A DNA stretch of 41,526 nt from contig CANNRR010000012.1 in the NCBI GenBank assembly GCA_947508055.1, forward strand, positions 1 through 41,526, read 5' to 3'. The position numbers were made by a program, and so were the translations under genes. Shown here one piece after another: positions 16,480 to 25,427 of the stretch (positions are counted from its first letter, which is position 1; each line of letters starts with the position of its first letter). The notes beneath the pieces are model-generated. The model saw only the letters and a program-made list of their open reading frames with translations, ran no database searches and was not told the DNA's origin. The DNA is from Burkholderiales bacterium. GTDB lineage: Bacteria; Pseudomonadota; Gammaproteobacteria; Burkholderiales; Burkholderiaceae_C.

Positions 16480-19400
16480 TCAAGCCGATAGCGGCTTGAG
16501 CAGTTCCGCCAGATCCCCTTCAGTAAACAAGGGCTGTTTGCGACCGGTGGCCCCGCTGTACATACTGTCGGCCAGCGCGGCTTTACGCTCCTGCAGCGCC
16601 AGAATCCGCTCCTCAATCGTGCCCTGCGCCACCAACTTGTAGACAAACACGGTGTGGGTCTGTCCGATGCGGTGGGCGCGGTCGGTGGCCTGACTCTCGA
16701 CCGCCGGGTTCCACCACGGGTCGTAGTGGATGACGGTGTCGGCCTGCGGCAGGTTGAGACCCACGCCACCGGCTTTCAGGCTGATCAAAAAGACGGGCAC
16801 GGCGCCGCTAGTGAACTTCTCAATCAGCGCATCGCGGTTTTGGCTTTGGCCTGTCAGCTTGACCCACGCAATGTCTCGCAGCTTCAACTCCGCTTCGATC
16901 AGCACAAGCATGCTGGTGAACTGCGAAAACAGCAAAATACGCCGTCCCTCGGCCACCATCTCGGGCAGCAGCTCCATCAGTTGTTCCAGCTTAGCCGAGG
17001 TTTTGACCTTCTGCGCGGCGGCCAGCTTCAAGAGGCGCGGGTCGCAGCAGACCTGGCGCAGCTTCAACAGCGCATCCAGAATGGTGATTTGCGACTTGGC
17101 CAGGCCTTTGGTGTTCAAGGCCTCGCGCACGGTTTTTTCCATTCCCAGGCGAATGGTTTCGTACAGGTCGGCCTGCTTGCCGGACAACTCGACGCGCTCA
17201 ATCGTTTCGACCTTGGGAGGCAGCTCGCTCGCTACCAGTGCCTTGGTCCGGCGCAGCATGAAGGGAGTGATGCGGGCACGTAGCTGGTGCAAACGTTCCG
17301 GGTCGCCGAGTTTTTCAATGGGTGTGCGAAACAATTCCTTGAAGCGTTGCTGGCTGCCCAGAAAACCCGGCATCAGAAAGTGGAACAGGCTCCAGATCTC
17401 CCCCAGATGATTCTCCATGGGCGTGCCGGACAGGCACAGGCGGTGGCGGGTCTGCAACTGGCCCACCACTTGTGCGGCATGGGTACTGGCGTTCTTGATG
17501 TTCTGTGCTTCGTCCAGCACCACAAGGTGCCATTTCGTATCCAGCCATCCCTCCTTGTCGCGTGGCAGCAGCGAATACGGCGCGATGACGACATCGTGTT
17601 CAGATATGCTGCCCGTTACCTCGTGCCGGTCTTTTCCGTGAATCACCAGACAGCGCAGATTGGGGCAAAAGCGTTCGGTTTCGCGTCGCCAGTTCCCCAT
17701 CAGGCTGACCGGTGCAATGATGAGAGCGGGGTGCGTCAAGCGGCCCGCGTCTTTTTCGACCTGAATATGGGCCAGCGTTTGCAGGGTTTTGCCCAGGCCC
17801 ATGTCGTCGGCCAGAATGCCGGCCAGACCGTGCTCACGTAGAAATTGCAGCCAGTTCAGGCCTTGCTGCTGGTAGGGGCGCAGGCTGGCTTGCACGCTGG
17901 CCGGTACTGCCACCTCGGGCATCTCGGCTCGGCCACTCAGGCGCTGCACCATCTCGCGCAGGTGGTGGGCACCTTCCCACACCGCGCCTTCACCTAAAGC
18001 GGCGGTGGTGCGCATGGCGTCCATGCGCGAGAGCGTCAGGCTCTCGCCACTAAAGTCATGGCCGCGGTCTCCCACCAGCTCCAGCAACGCGGCCATCCAG
18101 GGCTTGAGCGTCTCGGTTGGCAGGCGGATGAATCCACTTTGACCGGCCTGCATATTGGGCAGATAGACGTAGGGTGGAATCTCAGGGAGCCCGGTCTCGG
18201 CGTTGATGGGGCTGTTGGCCGCGGCCGCGATCAGTTCGGGCAACAGCGGCAGGATGTTGTGGCGTTGCCCGTTGATCTCCATGCCCAGCGACAAATCAAA
18301 CCAGGGTGAGGTGGCCCCTTCCGTTCCGTCATCACCATCCCCGTGGCCTTGTGGCTGCAGTTGCACCTCCAGTGTGTCAGCGTGGGTGATCCAGCTCTTT
18401 AGTGCGTCATCAAGCGTTACTTCAAATCCGGCGTCGCGCAGAACCCGGTAGTCGTTGTCCGCCCAGTGCAACCAGGTGTGCTGGGGCGTGTCGCCGGGGA
18501 TACCAAAAATGCCGCCTTCTGCTGACATCAGGCCCATGTTCATCAGTCGGGTGATGGCGTCGAGTTCGGTCTCGGCATCACGGTGCAACAGCACGCGACC
18601 CCGCGGGCCTTCGGCCAACACGGAGGTGCCTTGTCCGGCCCACCAGCCGCAATAGCCCTGATAGTCAAAGCGCAGTTGGGCCTGGATCAAACCCCGGAAG
18701 CGCGCCAGATCGGGCGGGTTGGGGGAGAGGTGCAGGTGGGGGGTCGGCGTGACGCCGTCGAGTTTGGTCAGGCTCTCCAGCACCGGCGGTGCGGGCAGGT
18801 CGCCCAGGCGCAGCATCAAATCGAGTTGGTGCTTCTTCAGCGCGGAGGGCTGGAGCACCGGGGCTCTGAGTAGCACGGCTAACTGGTCATCGGATATGCC
18901 ATGCGCTTGTACCATGCCGCACTGCCCGCTTGCGCTGTCCAGGTACAAAGGCGGGGCGTTCAAAAATAGTTTGGCCGGAGCCGGGTCGCTGCCTGTCTTG
19001 CTACCGGGGTGCGTTGCCTGTGTGTCGGTAATGTCATCCCGGTGCAGCTTGGCGCGCAACGTCCAGCCGGGCGAGCCCCCGTGTGCGGGGGTGACTTCAT
19101 GCCAGCTCCAGTCCAGCGTTTTCGGTGGTCCCCATTGCAGGGTGGCGCCAGGGCTGCCGTCGGCGTGGGCTGCATGCAGGCGTCCGGTGCTGGCCGCCTG
19201 TTGCAAGGCGATCATGCCGACATGGCCGCGCGGCGTCGCGCCAGGGCTTCCACTGTAGGCGCTGTAGTACGACCGGTCGGGGTCGGGCATGGCCAGCAAC
19301 AGCTGCAGGATTTCACGATCTGTATTGCTCGCAAGGTCATACGCCGTCTGGCCCGCGTGGGGTGGCGTGCGAATGGCTTTGGGTTTTGCCCACTCGCCGC

Positions 19401-20040
19401 TGGCTTTGCGGTAGGACACCATCGCCTCCAGATGCAGTTGCTGCGGTCGCGTGCTGGGACCGACTGCCTTCAGCAAGTACAGGTATTGCTCTGGGCGGTT
19501 TTGGTTTCGCGGGCTGATGGCTTGTGGCGTGCTGCTGCCGCTGGCGCGGTCCATCTCGTAGAACCAGTTCAAGAGGTGGGCCTCGGCCTCCAGGCGCAGG
19601 GCTTCATCCAGGCGTGCCTGGGTTGCTAGTCTGGCAGCTTCCAGTTCTTCAGGCGTGGGGGGTGTGTGGCTGGCTGGGCGCACGGCGGTCAATGCCGCCT
19701 CGCTGCCCAGTATGCGAATACCCTGGTAGGCCGCCTTCATGGTCAGGGCCACACCGTGCTTGCAGTTGTAGCCCACGGGGCAACTGCAGTCGGCATCCCA
19801 GGTGTCGATCTCTCCCCCAGCGGAAAGTGTGAGCTCGATGGTCAGCGCGTACGGCCAGCGCTGGCTGCCTTGCACTTCGCCTTCGAGCAGCCAATACCCA
19901 TCGGCTGGCGAAATCCGTAGGTCGAGCACTTTTTGCCCGGTATAGAGCAAGCGTCCGCGTGTCCAGGTAGCGTTGGAGGTCAGCTCCTCCAGGGAATTGG
20001 GGTTGAACCAGACCCGGTTTACGGGGGGTGTGTTATACAT
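16480..20040 (-). CDS. SWIM zinc-finger SNF2-family helicase
   Basis: A 1186-residue DNA-dependent ATPase. Near the N-terminus Cys85-x-Cys87, Cys93 and His95 form a SWIM zinc finger. A long middle region of unclear fold follows, then the SNF2 motor: ADDMGLGKT (motif I, about 745-752), VLDEAQNIKN (DEAQ box near 842), CLSGTPMENHLGE, LLFSQFTSM, and AGGVGLN followed by ATDRAHRIGQT (motif VI near 1123). RapA/HepA-like remodelling of nucleoprotein is a reasonable role, but the SWIM-SNF2 bacterial group is poorly characterised. It stands alone between convergent and tandem neighbours, downstream of lipA on the same strand. Confidence 0.93.
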   Translation of the reverse strand: MYNTPPVNRVWFNPNSLEELTSNATWTRGRLLYTGQKVLDLRISPADGYWLLEGEVQGSQRWPYALTIELTLSAGGEIDTWDADCSCPVGYNCKHGVALTMKAAYQGIRILGSEAALTAVRPASHTPPTPEELEAARLATQARLDEALRLEAEAHLLNWFYEMDRASGSSTPQAISPRNQNRPEQYLYLLKAVGPSTRPQQLHLEAMVSYRKASGEWAKPKAIRTPPHAGQTAYDLASNTDREILQLLLAMPDPDRSYYSAYSGSPGATPRGHVGMIALQQAASTGRLHAAHADGSPGATLQWGPPKTLDWSWHEVTPAHGGSPGWTLRAKLHRDDITDTQATHPGSKTGSDPAPAKLFLNAPPLYLDSASGQCGMVQAHGISDDQLAVLLRAPVLQPSALKKHQLDLMLRLGDLPAPPVLESLTKLDGVTPTPHLHLSPNPPDLARFRGLIQAQLRFDYQGYCGWWAGQGTSVLAEGPRGRVLLHRDAETELDAITRLMNMGLMSAEGGIFGIPGDTPQHTWLHWADNDYRVLRDAGFEVTLDDALKSWITHADTLEVQLQPQGHGDGDDGTEGATSPWFDLSLGMEINGQRHNILPLLPELIAAAANSPINAETGLPEIPPYVYLPNMQAGQSGFIRLPTETLKPWMAALLELVGDRGHDFSGESLTLSRMDAMRTTAALGEGAVWEGAHHLREMVQRLSGRAEMPEVAVPASVQASLRPYQQQGLNWLQFLREHGLAGILADDMGLGKTLQTLAHIQVEKDAGRLTHPALIIAPVSLMGNWRRETERFCPNLRCLVIHGKDRHEVTGSISEHDVVIAPYSLLPRDKEGWLDTKWHLVVLDEAQNIKNASTHAAQVVGQLQTRHRLCLSGTPMENHLGEIWSLFHFLMPGFLGSQQRFKELFRTPIEKLGDPERLHQLRARITPFMLRRTKALVASELPPKVETIERVELSGKQADLYETIRLGMEKTVREALNTKGLAKSQITILDALLKLRQVCCDPRLLKLAAAQKVKTSAKLEQLMELLPEMVAEGRRILLFSQFTSMLVLIEAELKLRDIAWVKLTGQSQNRDALIEKFTSGAVPVFLISLKAGGVGLNLPQADTVIHYDPWWNPAVESQATDRAHRIGQTHTVFVYKLVAQGTIEERILALQERKAALADSMYSGATGRKQPLFTEGDLAELLKPLSA

Positions 20041-20069
20041 AAAATCGTTCTCTAGCCACCGTCGATATT

Positions 20070-20098
20070 GCGTAACCAGCTATAAATACAATAGCAAA
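20070..20098 (-). repeat. Stop-proximal hairpin repeat, copy 2
   Basis: On the minus strand, 9 bases after the lipA stop, TTTGCTATTGTATTTATAGC is followed by TGGTTACGC. GCTAT pairs with ATAGC. It aligns with copy 1 after ptsI in stem, spacing and the trailing CGC. Confidence 0.55.
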
Positions 20099-20107
20099 GG
20101 AGTTTGA

Positions 20108-21187
20108 TTATGCAGTCGGCTTGCCCGATCCAGGCGTTGCGCAGGCAGCGCCCGTCAGTGCATGCCCCGCCTGTTGGTCAGCGTGGTAGCTGCTACGCAC
20201 CATGGCGCCCACAGCCGCGTGCTTGAAGCCCATTTCGTAAGCCTTGGCCTCGAACACCTTGAACGTGTCGGGGTGCACATAGCGCTTGACCGTCAGGTGC
20301 GAGGTTGATGGCGCCAGGTACTGACCAATCGTCAACATGTCGATATCGTGGTCACGCATATCCTGCATGACCTGCAGCACTTCTTCGTCGGTCTCGCCCA
20401 GGCCGACCATGATGCCGCTCTTGGTGGGCACGCCAGGGCGCAGGGACTTGAACTTCTTCAGCAGATTGAGTGAAAAAAGGTAGTCCGAGCCGGGCCGGGC
20501 CTCTTTGTACAGGCGCGGCGCAGTTTCCAGGTTGTGGTTCATCACATCGGGTGGCGCGGCGTTCAGGATGCCCAGGGCGCGGTCGTCGCGGCCGCGGAAG
20601 TCGGGCACCAGCACCTCGATTTGTGTGCCGGGCGAAAGCTCGCGGATGCGCTTGATGCAGTCGGCAAAGTGCTGCGCGCCACCGTCACGCAGGTCATCGC
20701 GGTCGACGCTGGTAATGACCACGTATTTGAGCTTGAGCGCAGCAATGGTCTGGGCCAGTTTTATAGGTTCGTCCGCGTCCAGCGGGTCAGGTCGGCCGTG
20801 GCCGACGTCGCAAAACGGGCAGCGCCGCGTGCACTTGTCACCCATGATCATGAAGGTTGCCGTGCCCTTGCCAAAGCATTCTCCGATGTTGGGGCAACTG
20901 GCTTCTTCGCACACCGTGACCAGCTTGTTGCTCCGCAGTACGTCCTTGATTTCGTAGAAACGGGTCGTCGGGGAGCCGGCCTTGACGCGAATCCAGTCTG
21001 GCTTCTTCAGCACTTCGCCCTGAACCACTTTCACCGGGATGCGCGACAACTTGGCAGCAGCCTTTTGCTTGGCCAGCGGGTTGTAGTCCGCCTGGGACTG
21101 GGCTTCGCGCACCGTGGGGTTGGTGGTGCTCTCACCAGGTAGCGTGGTATCCGTTGTTTCAGTAGGTGGGGTGGCGTTGTGGCTCAT
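20108..21187 (-). CDS. lipA: Lipoyl synthase
   Basis: Radical SAM enzyme that inserts two sulphur atoms into octanoyl groups on the lipoyl domains of 2-oxoacid dehydrogenases and the glycine cleavage H protein. Both clusters are visible in 359 residues: the auxiliary cluster Cys93, Cys98, Cys104 ([12 protein letters not shown]) and the radical SAM cluster Cys119, Cys123, Cys126 (CTRRCPFC). The first 45 residues are polar and variable. The ATG at 21187 is preferred over a TTG three codons upstream. It follows lipB by 45 bases on the minus strand, so octanoyl transfer and sulphur insertion are encoded together. Confidence 0.97.
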   Translation of the reverse strand: MSHNATPPTETTDTTLPGESTTNPTVREAQSQADYNPLAKQKAAAKLSRIPVKVVQGEVLKKPDWIRVKAGSPTTRFYEIKDVLRSNKLVTVCEEASCPNIGECFGKGTATFMIMGDKCTRRCPFCDVGHGRPDPLDADEPIKLAQTIAALKLKYVVITSVDRDDLRDGGAQHFADCIKRIRELSPGTQIEVLVPDFRGRDDRALGILNAAPPDVMNHNLETAPRLYKEARPGSDYLFSLNLLKKFKSLRPGVPTKSGIMVGLGETDEEVLQVMQDMRDHDIDMLTIGQYLAPSTSHLTVKRYVHPDTFKVFEAKAYEMGFKHAAVGAMVRSSYHADQQAGHALTGAACATPGSGKPTA

Positions 21188-21232
21188 GGTGTGCAAATGC
21201 TGGGTGTACGTTGGCCTTGGTGCAGTGCGCTG

Positions 21233-21976
21233 TCAGGGTGCCAGGTAGGTTGCGAGCTTTTGGCTCAGAACGTTGGCGGCCTCTGCCCAGCCAACGGATA
21301 CGCCAATTGTAGAAAGGTCGACCGTTTGCAGGCCTGAATACCCACACGGGTTGATGCGCGAGAAGGGTTCCAGGTCCATGGCCACGTTCAGCGACATGCC
21401 ATGGTAGGTGCAATTGCGGCTGACTTTGATGCCCAATGCGGCGATCTTGCCCAGGCCGGTGAAGTTGGGTATTGGTGCGGACAAATTGGGGTCAGAGCCG
21501 CTCTGCTTCGCAGCCGGATCCGACCCCAATTTGCGGGGCCGTTGTTTCAGCAGTGCATGCCCAGTGGGATCGTCCAGCCGCACATAAATCCCCGGCGCGC
21601 CCGCAACCCGATGCCCGGTTACACCAAAGTACAGCAGGGTACGAATTGCTGCCTCTTCAATGCGGTGCACATATTCCTTGACGAAATATCCGGCGCGCTT
21701 GAGGTCGATCAACGGATACGCCACCACCTGCCCTGGGCCGTGGTACGTCACTTGACCGCCCCGGTTGGTTTGCACCACCGGGATGTCACCCGGCATGAAA
21801 ATATGCTCCGCCTTGCCCGCCAGCCCCTGCGTATACACCGGAGGATGCTCACAAATCCATAGCTGATCAGGCACGTCGCACGGGGGCTCAAGGCCTCTTT
21901 CGCTGGTGAAATCCTGCATTGCGGCATACGTGGGCTCATAGTCCACGCGGCCGAGATGGTGAATGGCAATGGACAT
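21233..21976 (-). CDS. lipB: Octanoyltransferase LipB, with an internal repeat-derived insertion
   Basis: LipB moves octanoate from acyl carrier protein to lipoyl domains. In 247 residues it has [12 protein letters not shown] (72-83), the catalytic lysine in GLGKIAALG (Lys177) and the catalytic cysteine in INPCGY (Cys211). The start at ATG 21976 gives [10 protein letters not shown]. Residues 148-165 ([18 protein letters not shown] region) are encoded by a 52-base palindrome with the look of a REP element and are absent from the usual family fold. The reading frame is kept, and the insertion lies in the loop before the lysine motif, so activity is probably retained. ybeD precedes it by 22 bases. 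Confidence 0.95.
   Translation of the reverse strand: MSIAIHHLGRVDYEPTYAAMQDFTSERGLEPPCDVPDQLWICEHPPVYTQGLAGKAEHIFMPGDIPVVQTNRGGQVTYHGPGQVVAYPLIDLKRAGYFVKEYVHRIEEAAIRTLLYFGVTGHRVAGAPGIYVRLDDPTGHALLKQRPRKLGSDPAAKQSGSDPNLSAPIPNFTGLGKIAALGIKVSRNCTYHGMSLNVAMDLEPFSRINPCGYSGLQTVDLSTIGVSVGWAEAANVLSQKLATYLAP
21482..21533. repeat. REP-like palindrome inside lipB
   Basis: Arms CAAATTGGGGTC (21482-21493) and GACCCCAATTTG (21522-21533) are perfect 12-bp inverted repeats around a 28-base centre that holds a further small hairpin (CTGC-TTC-GCAG) and imperfect continuation of the stem. ATTGGGGTC/GACCCCAAT-ended palindromes are a dispersed repeat type I associate with betaproteobacteria. It lies wholly within the coding sequence. 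Confidence 0.75.
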
Positions 21977-21998
21977 ATTCGGTCGGGCGAGATCGGTT

Positions 21999-22304
21999 CT
22001 AGAGCACCACTTTGACCATGGGGTGGGTCGACAGCGTTCGGTACAGCTCATCGAGCTGCTCACGACTGGTGGCGGTCACTGTGATGGTGACGCCCAGGTA
22101 CTTGCCACCTTTGCTCTCACGCAACTCGATAGTGCTGGCGTCAAAGACGGGGTCAAACTGGCGTGCGATGTGGGTGATTGCACCGATCAGTCCATCAACC
22201 TTGACGCCCATCACCTTGATGGGGAACAGGGATGGGTACATGATCAACGACTCATTGCCCGGCTCAGGTGCAGGGAGGGCATTGGTTGGTGTAGTGGGAG
22301 TCAT
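21999..22304 (-). CDS. ybeD: YbeD/DUF493 family protein
   Basis: A small ACT-like protein of 101 residues with the family segments [39 protein letters not shown] and [21 protein letters not shown]. The ATG at 22304 is chosen; upstream codons are rare in type and not conserved. In many proteobacteria ybeD lies just before lipB, as here with 22 bases between them, and is thought to have a role linked to lipoate metabolism, although its molecular function is not settled. It is divergent from the ATP synthase operon across a 240-base gap. Confidence 0.9.
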   Translation of the reverse strand: MTPTTPTNALPAPEPGNESLIMYPSLFPIKVMGVKVDGLIGAITHIARQFDPVFDASTIELRESKGGKYLGVTITVTATSREQLDELYRTLSTHPMVKVVL

Positions 22305-22435
22305 TGGAGTTTGCGCAGTACAAAAAGATAATCGTTCGAATAGCAGGCTGCCAGGCAAAGGCCTTTCAGAGGCAAATTATCGTCTTGGGTGATCCCGCGG
22401 GTTCAGCCCGCAGGACTGAGTCAGGCAACGTCCTG

Positions 22436-22487
22436 TTTTGTGGAATTTTGTGGAATCCCCAGGCAGGCACGGGTTTCTACGTATAAT
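22436..22487 (+). promoter_or_regulatory. Putative atp operon promoter with an upstream tandem repeat
   Basis: A perfect -10 box TATAAT lies at 22482-22487, 59 bases before atpI, with no good -35 at 16-18 bases. Upstream, TTTTGTGGAA is repeated exactly in tandem (22436-22445 and 22446-22455), one helical turn apart, as an activator site might be. The rest of the 240-base gap to ybeD holds nothing else I can support. Confidence 0.5.
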
Positions 22488-22545
22488 CAAAGGCTTTGTG
22501 GCAGTTGCTAATTGCAACACACCTGTAACCTTGCTGTAATTTGAG

Positions 22546-23025
22546 ATGTCGACAATGGCGCTTGCAAACGGCTTTGATGCAGATGAGCTCGAAGAAGAGA
22601 ATTTCAAGCGATTGACTGCGCAAGAGGCCCAGGAGTTGCGCGAAAGAGACCCGGCTCTGTCACCTTGGTGGGTGGTTGGTTTGCAGTGTGCAGCGGGGTT
22701 GGCAGTGGCTTTGGTTGCCTGGGGACTCTCGGGTAAAGCCTCGGTGGCTTGGTCAGCAGGGTACGGAGCGCTGGCAGTGATCATTCCCGCGGCGCTATTT
22801 GCCCGAGGCCTGATGAGCCAGTTCTCATCTTTGAATGCTGCAACGGCAAGTTTCGGCTTCTTTGTATGGGAAGCGGTCAAGTTGGCGGTGAGTATTGCGA
22901 TGATTGCGATGGCACCGCGCCTGATAGTGAATTTAAGCTGGTTGGCCCTGTTGGCCGGCCTGTTGGTGACTTTGAAGATGTATTGGTTAGCGCTTTTGAA
23001 GCGACCCAAGCCTAAACAGATTTGA
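22546..23025 (+). CDS. atpI: ATP synthase subunit I
   Basis: The small membrane protein that precedes the FoF1 genes and assists c-ring assembly. At 159 residues it has an acidic N-terminus (DADELEEENFKRLTAQEAQEL) and four hydrophobic segments (about 42-60, 66-86, 99-121 and 126-150). The four-helix layout and its position before atpB support the call. The first ATG at 22546 is used; a second is two codons later. It begins the atp transcript. Confidence 0.85.
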   Translation: MSTMALANGFDADELEEENFKRLTAQEAQELRERDPALSPWWVVGLQCAAGLAVALVAWGLSGKASVAWSAGYGALAVIIPAALFARGLMSQFSSLNAATASFGFFVWEAVKLAVSIAMIAMAPRLIVNLSWLALLAGLLVTLKMYWLALLKRPKPKQI

Positions 23026-23044
23026 GAGTTTGAAAGATTTGAAT

Positions 23045-23929
23045 ATGTCCGCAGAAGCGCATGCACCGTCAGCCAGTGAATACATTGTTCACCACCTGAC
23101 ACACTGGAGAAACAAGCCGCAAACCGATATTGTTGACTTTTCAGTCTTCAATATTGACTCGCTGTTCTTCTCGGTTTTGTTGGGTGTTCTGGGGTGTTTT
23201 TTCCTGTGGAAAGCTGCCAGCAAGGCCACCTCTGGCGTGCCAGGGCGTTTTCAGGCTGCGGTTGAGATTTTGATTGAAATGGTGGACCGCGAAGCCAAAG
23301 GCATCGTGCACAACGCCACCAGTCGCAAAATGGTTGCGCCGCTGGCATTGACCATCTTTGTTTGGATTTTCCTGCTCAACGCGATGGACTTGTTGCCGCT
23401 GGACTTGTTGCCACAGATTTGGTCCTTGATTTATGGCGCGGCGGGGCACGATGTGAGTCACGCTTATATGCGTAGCGTTCCCACGGCCGACCTCTCGGTA
23501 ACTATGGGTATGTCGGTGTCGGTGTTGCTGGTTTGTCTGGTGTACAACGTCAAAATCAAGGGTATTGGCGGTTGGGCTCATGAGTTGGTCACAGCACCGT
23601 TTGGTACCAGCAAGAACCCGGTTTTCTTTGTGATTCTGGCAGTGGTGAATCTGGCCATGCAGTTGATCGAATTTGTCGCCAAAACGGTTTCGCACGGCAT
23701 GCGACTGTTTGGAAACATGTATGCAGGTGAGTTGGTGTTCATGTTGATCGCTCTGTTGGGTGGCGCTTGGGCATTTTCTTTTCAGCCTTCGGGCTTGGCG
23801 CTTCTGGCCCTGCATGTAGTGGCGGGTTGGGCGTGGGCAGTGTTTCACATCCTGATCATTACTCTGCAGGCATTCGTGTTCATGATGCTGACCCTGGTGT
23901 ACATCGGTCAGTCCCACGACGCGCATTGA
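23045..23929 (+). CDS. atpB: ATP synthase subunit a
   Basis: The Fo stator subunit that forms the two proton half-channels. The 294-residue protein has at least five transmembrane segments; the essential arginine is in TVSHGMRLFGNMYAGELV, and the last helices carry the conserved polar residues in LHIL..LQAFVFMMLTLVYIGQ. The ATG at 23045 gives MSAEAHAPSASEYIVHHL; an in-frame TTG at 23030 is less likely. It lies 19 bases after atpI. Confidence 0.97.
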   Translation: MSAEAHAPSASEYIVHHLTHWRNKPQTDIVDFSVFNIDSLFFSVLLGVLGCFFLWKAASKATSGVPGRFQAAVEILIEMVDREAKGIVHNATSRKMVAPLALTIFVWIFLLNAMDLLPLDLLPQIWSLIYGAAGHDVSHAYMRSVPTADLSVTMGMSVSVLLVCLVYNVKIKGIGGWAHELVTAPFGTSKNPVFFVILAVVNLAMQLIEFVAKTVSHGMRLFGNMYAGELVFMLIALLGGAWAFSFQPSGLALLALHVVAGWAWAVFHILIITLQAFVFMMLTLVYIGQSHDAH

Positions 23930-24253
<324 letters not shown>

Positions 24254-24289
24254 GACCTTTCCGCAACGCCTCGTTGAGGGAGACCTACT

Positions 24290-24760
24290 GTGAGCATTAA
24301 TGGAACACTGGTGGCGCAAGCCATCGTCTTCGCATTGCTTGTGTTGTTCACGATGAAGTTCGTGTGGCCGCCTATCGCGACTGCTCTGGACGAACGTGCC
24401 GGCAAGATTGCCGACGGACTGGCTGCGGCTGACAAAGCCAAATCCGAGCTCTCGTCTGCCAACAAGCGTGTAGAAGATGAACTGACGAAGTCTCGTACCG
24501 AGATAGCGGCCCGCCTGGCAGATGCCGAGCGCCGTGGTCAAGCCATGGTGGAGGAGGCGAAAGCCAAAGCCACTGAAGAAGGCAACAAGATCATTGCATC
24601 TGCCAAGGCAGAGGCTGATCAGCAAACGATCAAGGCACGTGAGGTTCTGCGCGAGCAGGTAGCCGCACTGGCGGTCAAGGGTGCCGAGCAGATTCTCCGC
24701 AAGGAAGTCAATGCTGGTGTTCATGCCGAACTGCTTGGCCGTTTGAAGACTGAGCTGTAA
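24290..24760 (+). CDS. atpF: ATP synthase subunit b
   Basis: The peripheral stalk subunit: one N-terminal transmembrane helix (about residues 8-28), then a long charged alpha-helical region that dimerises and reaches F1. The 156-residue length is standard. It starts with GTG at 24290 after GAGGGAG, giving [20 protein letters not shown]. The [13 protein letters not shown] turn at the membrane surface is typical. A GC-rich dispersed repeat separates it from atpH. Confidence 0.97.
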   Translation: MSINGTLVAQAIVFALLVLFTMKFVWPPIATALDERAGKIADGLAAADKAKSELSSANKRVEDELTKSRTEIAARLADAERRGQAMVEEAKAKATEEGNKIIASAKAEADQQTIKAREVLREQVAALAVKGAEQILRKEVNAGVHAELLGRLKTEL

Positions 24761-24765
24761 ACATG

Positions 24766-24839
24766 TGCCCCCACGCTCACGTCCGTTCACTGCCCCCCGT
24801 GGGGGCCGTGGCCTCCTTTGGGGCGGACCTGCAGGAGGC
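24766..24839 (+). repeat. GC-rich Comamonadaceae-type repeat between atpF and atpH
   Basis: The 87-base gap is filled by a GC-rich element with GCCCCC/GGGGGC arms around 24792-24806 and GTCCG/CGGAC arms (24781-24785, 24824-24828). It resembles an intergenic repeat common in Comamonadaceae (CCCCACGCTC...CCCCCCGNGGGGGC type). Its end provides AGGAGG (24833-24838), the atpH ribosome-binding site, and GCCTCC at 24811-24816 is exactly complementary to GGAGGC at 24834-24839. Confidence 0.65.
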
Positions 24840-24847
24840 TGTACACC

Positions 24848-25378
24848 ATGGCTGAACTTGCCACCATTGCACGTCCGTACGCGGAGGCGCTTTTCAAGGC
24901 CTCTGCCACCGACCTGTCGACGGCTGCTGGCTGGGTCGATGAGTTGGGTGTTATCGCGGGAAATGCACAACTGCTGCAGTTTTCCGATAGCCCAAAAGTG
25001 ACCGTTGACCAGGTGTTTGACCTGATTGCGTCAGTCGCCAAGACCACCTTGCCTGAGCAGGGTAAAAACTTCCTGCGCACCGTGATTGAAAACGGTCGCT
25101 TGAATGCGTTGCCGGAAATTGTCCGCCAGTTTCGTGCATTGAAAAATGCGCAAAGCGGGTCGTCCGACGCCGTGGTCTACAGCGCATTCCCGATTGACGG
25201 GAGCGCACTGGCTGAAGTGGCTGTCATGCTGGAGAAACGTTTTGGTCGCAAGCTCAACCCCTCGGTTGTGCTGCAGCCCGAACTGATCGGTGGCATTCGT
25301 GTGGTGGTCGGCGATGAGGTGCTCGACACTTCCGTCAAAGCCCGTCTGGAACAAATGAAAGTAGCCCTTACGGCCTGA
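24848..25378 (+). CDS. atpH: ATP synthase subunit delta
   Basis: The delta subunit joins the b stalk to the top of F1. The 176 residues start [19 protein letters not shown], the family N-terminal signature, and end with [28 protein letters not shown]. The ATG at 24848 is 9 bases after AGGAGG, which belongs to the upstream repeat. Translation may be limited by a hairpin that covers this ribosome-binding site; only one delta is needed per enzyme. Confidence 0.97.
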   Translation: MAELATIARPYAEALFKASATDLSTAAGWVDELGVIAGNAQLLQFSDSPKVTVDQVFDLIASVAKTTLPEQGKNFLRTVIENGRLNALPEIVRQFRALKNAQSGSSDAVVYSAFPIDGSALAEVAVMLEKRFGRKLNPSVVLQPELIGGIRVVVGDEVLDTSVKARLEQMKVALTA

Positions 25379-25427
25379 GGCGAAAGCCCAGGTTGTTGGC
25401 CTAATTTAACGAAAGAAGGAAAGAGTC

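Noticed and set aside
23141..23926. Minus-strand frame of 261 codons, His/Gln-rich, opposite atpB
   Set aside because: Typical reverse-complement reading of a hydrophobic membrane protein gene; atpB is certain.
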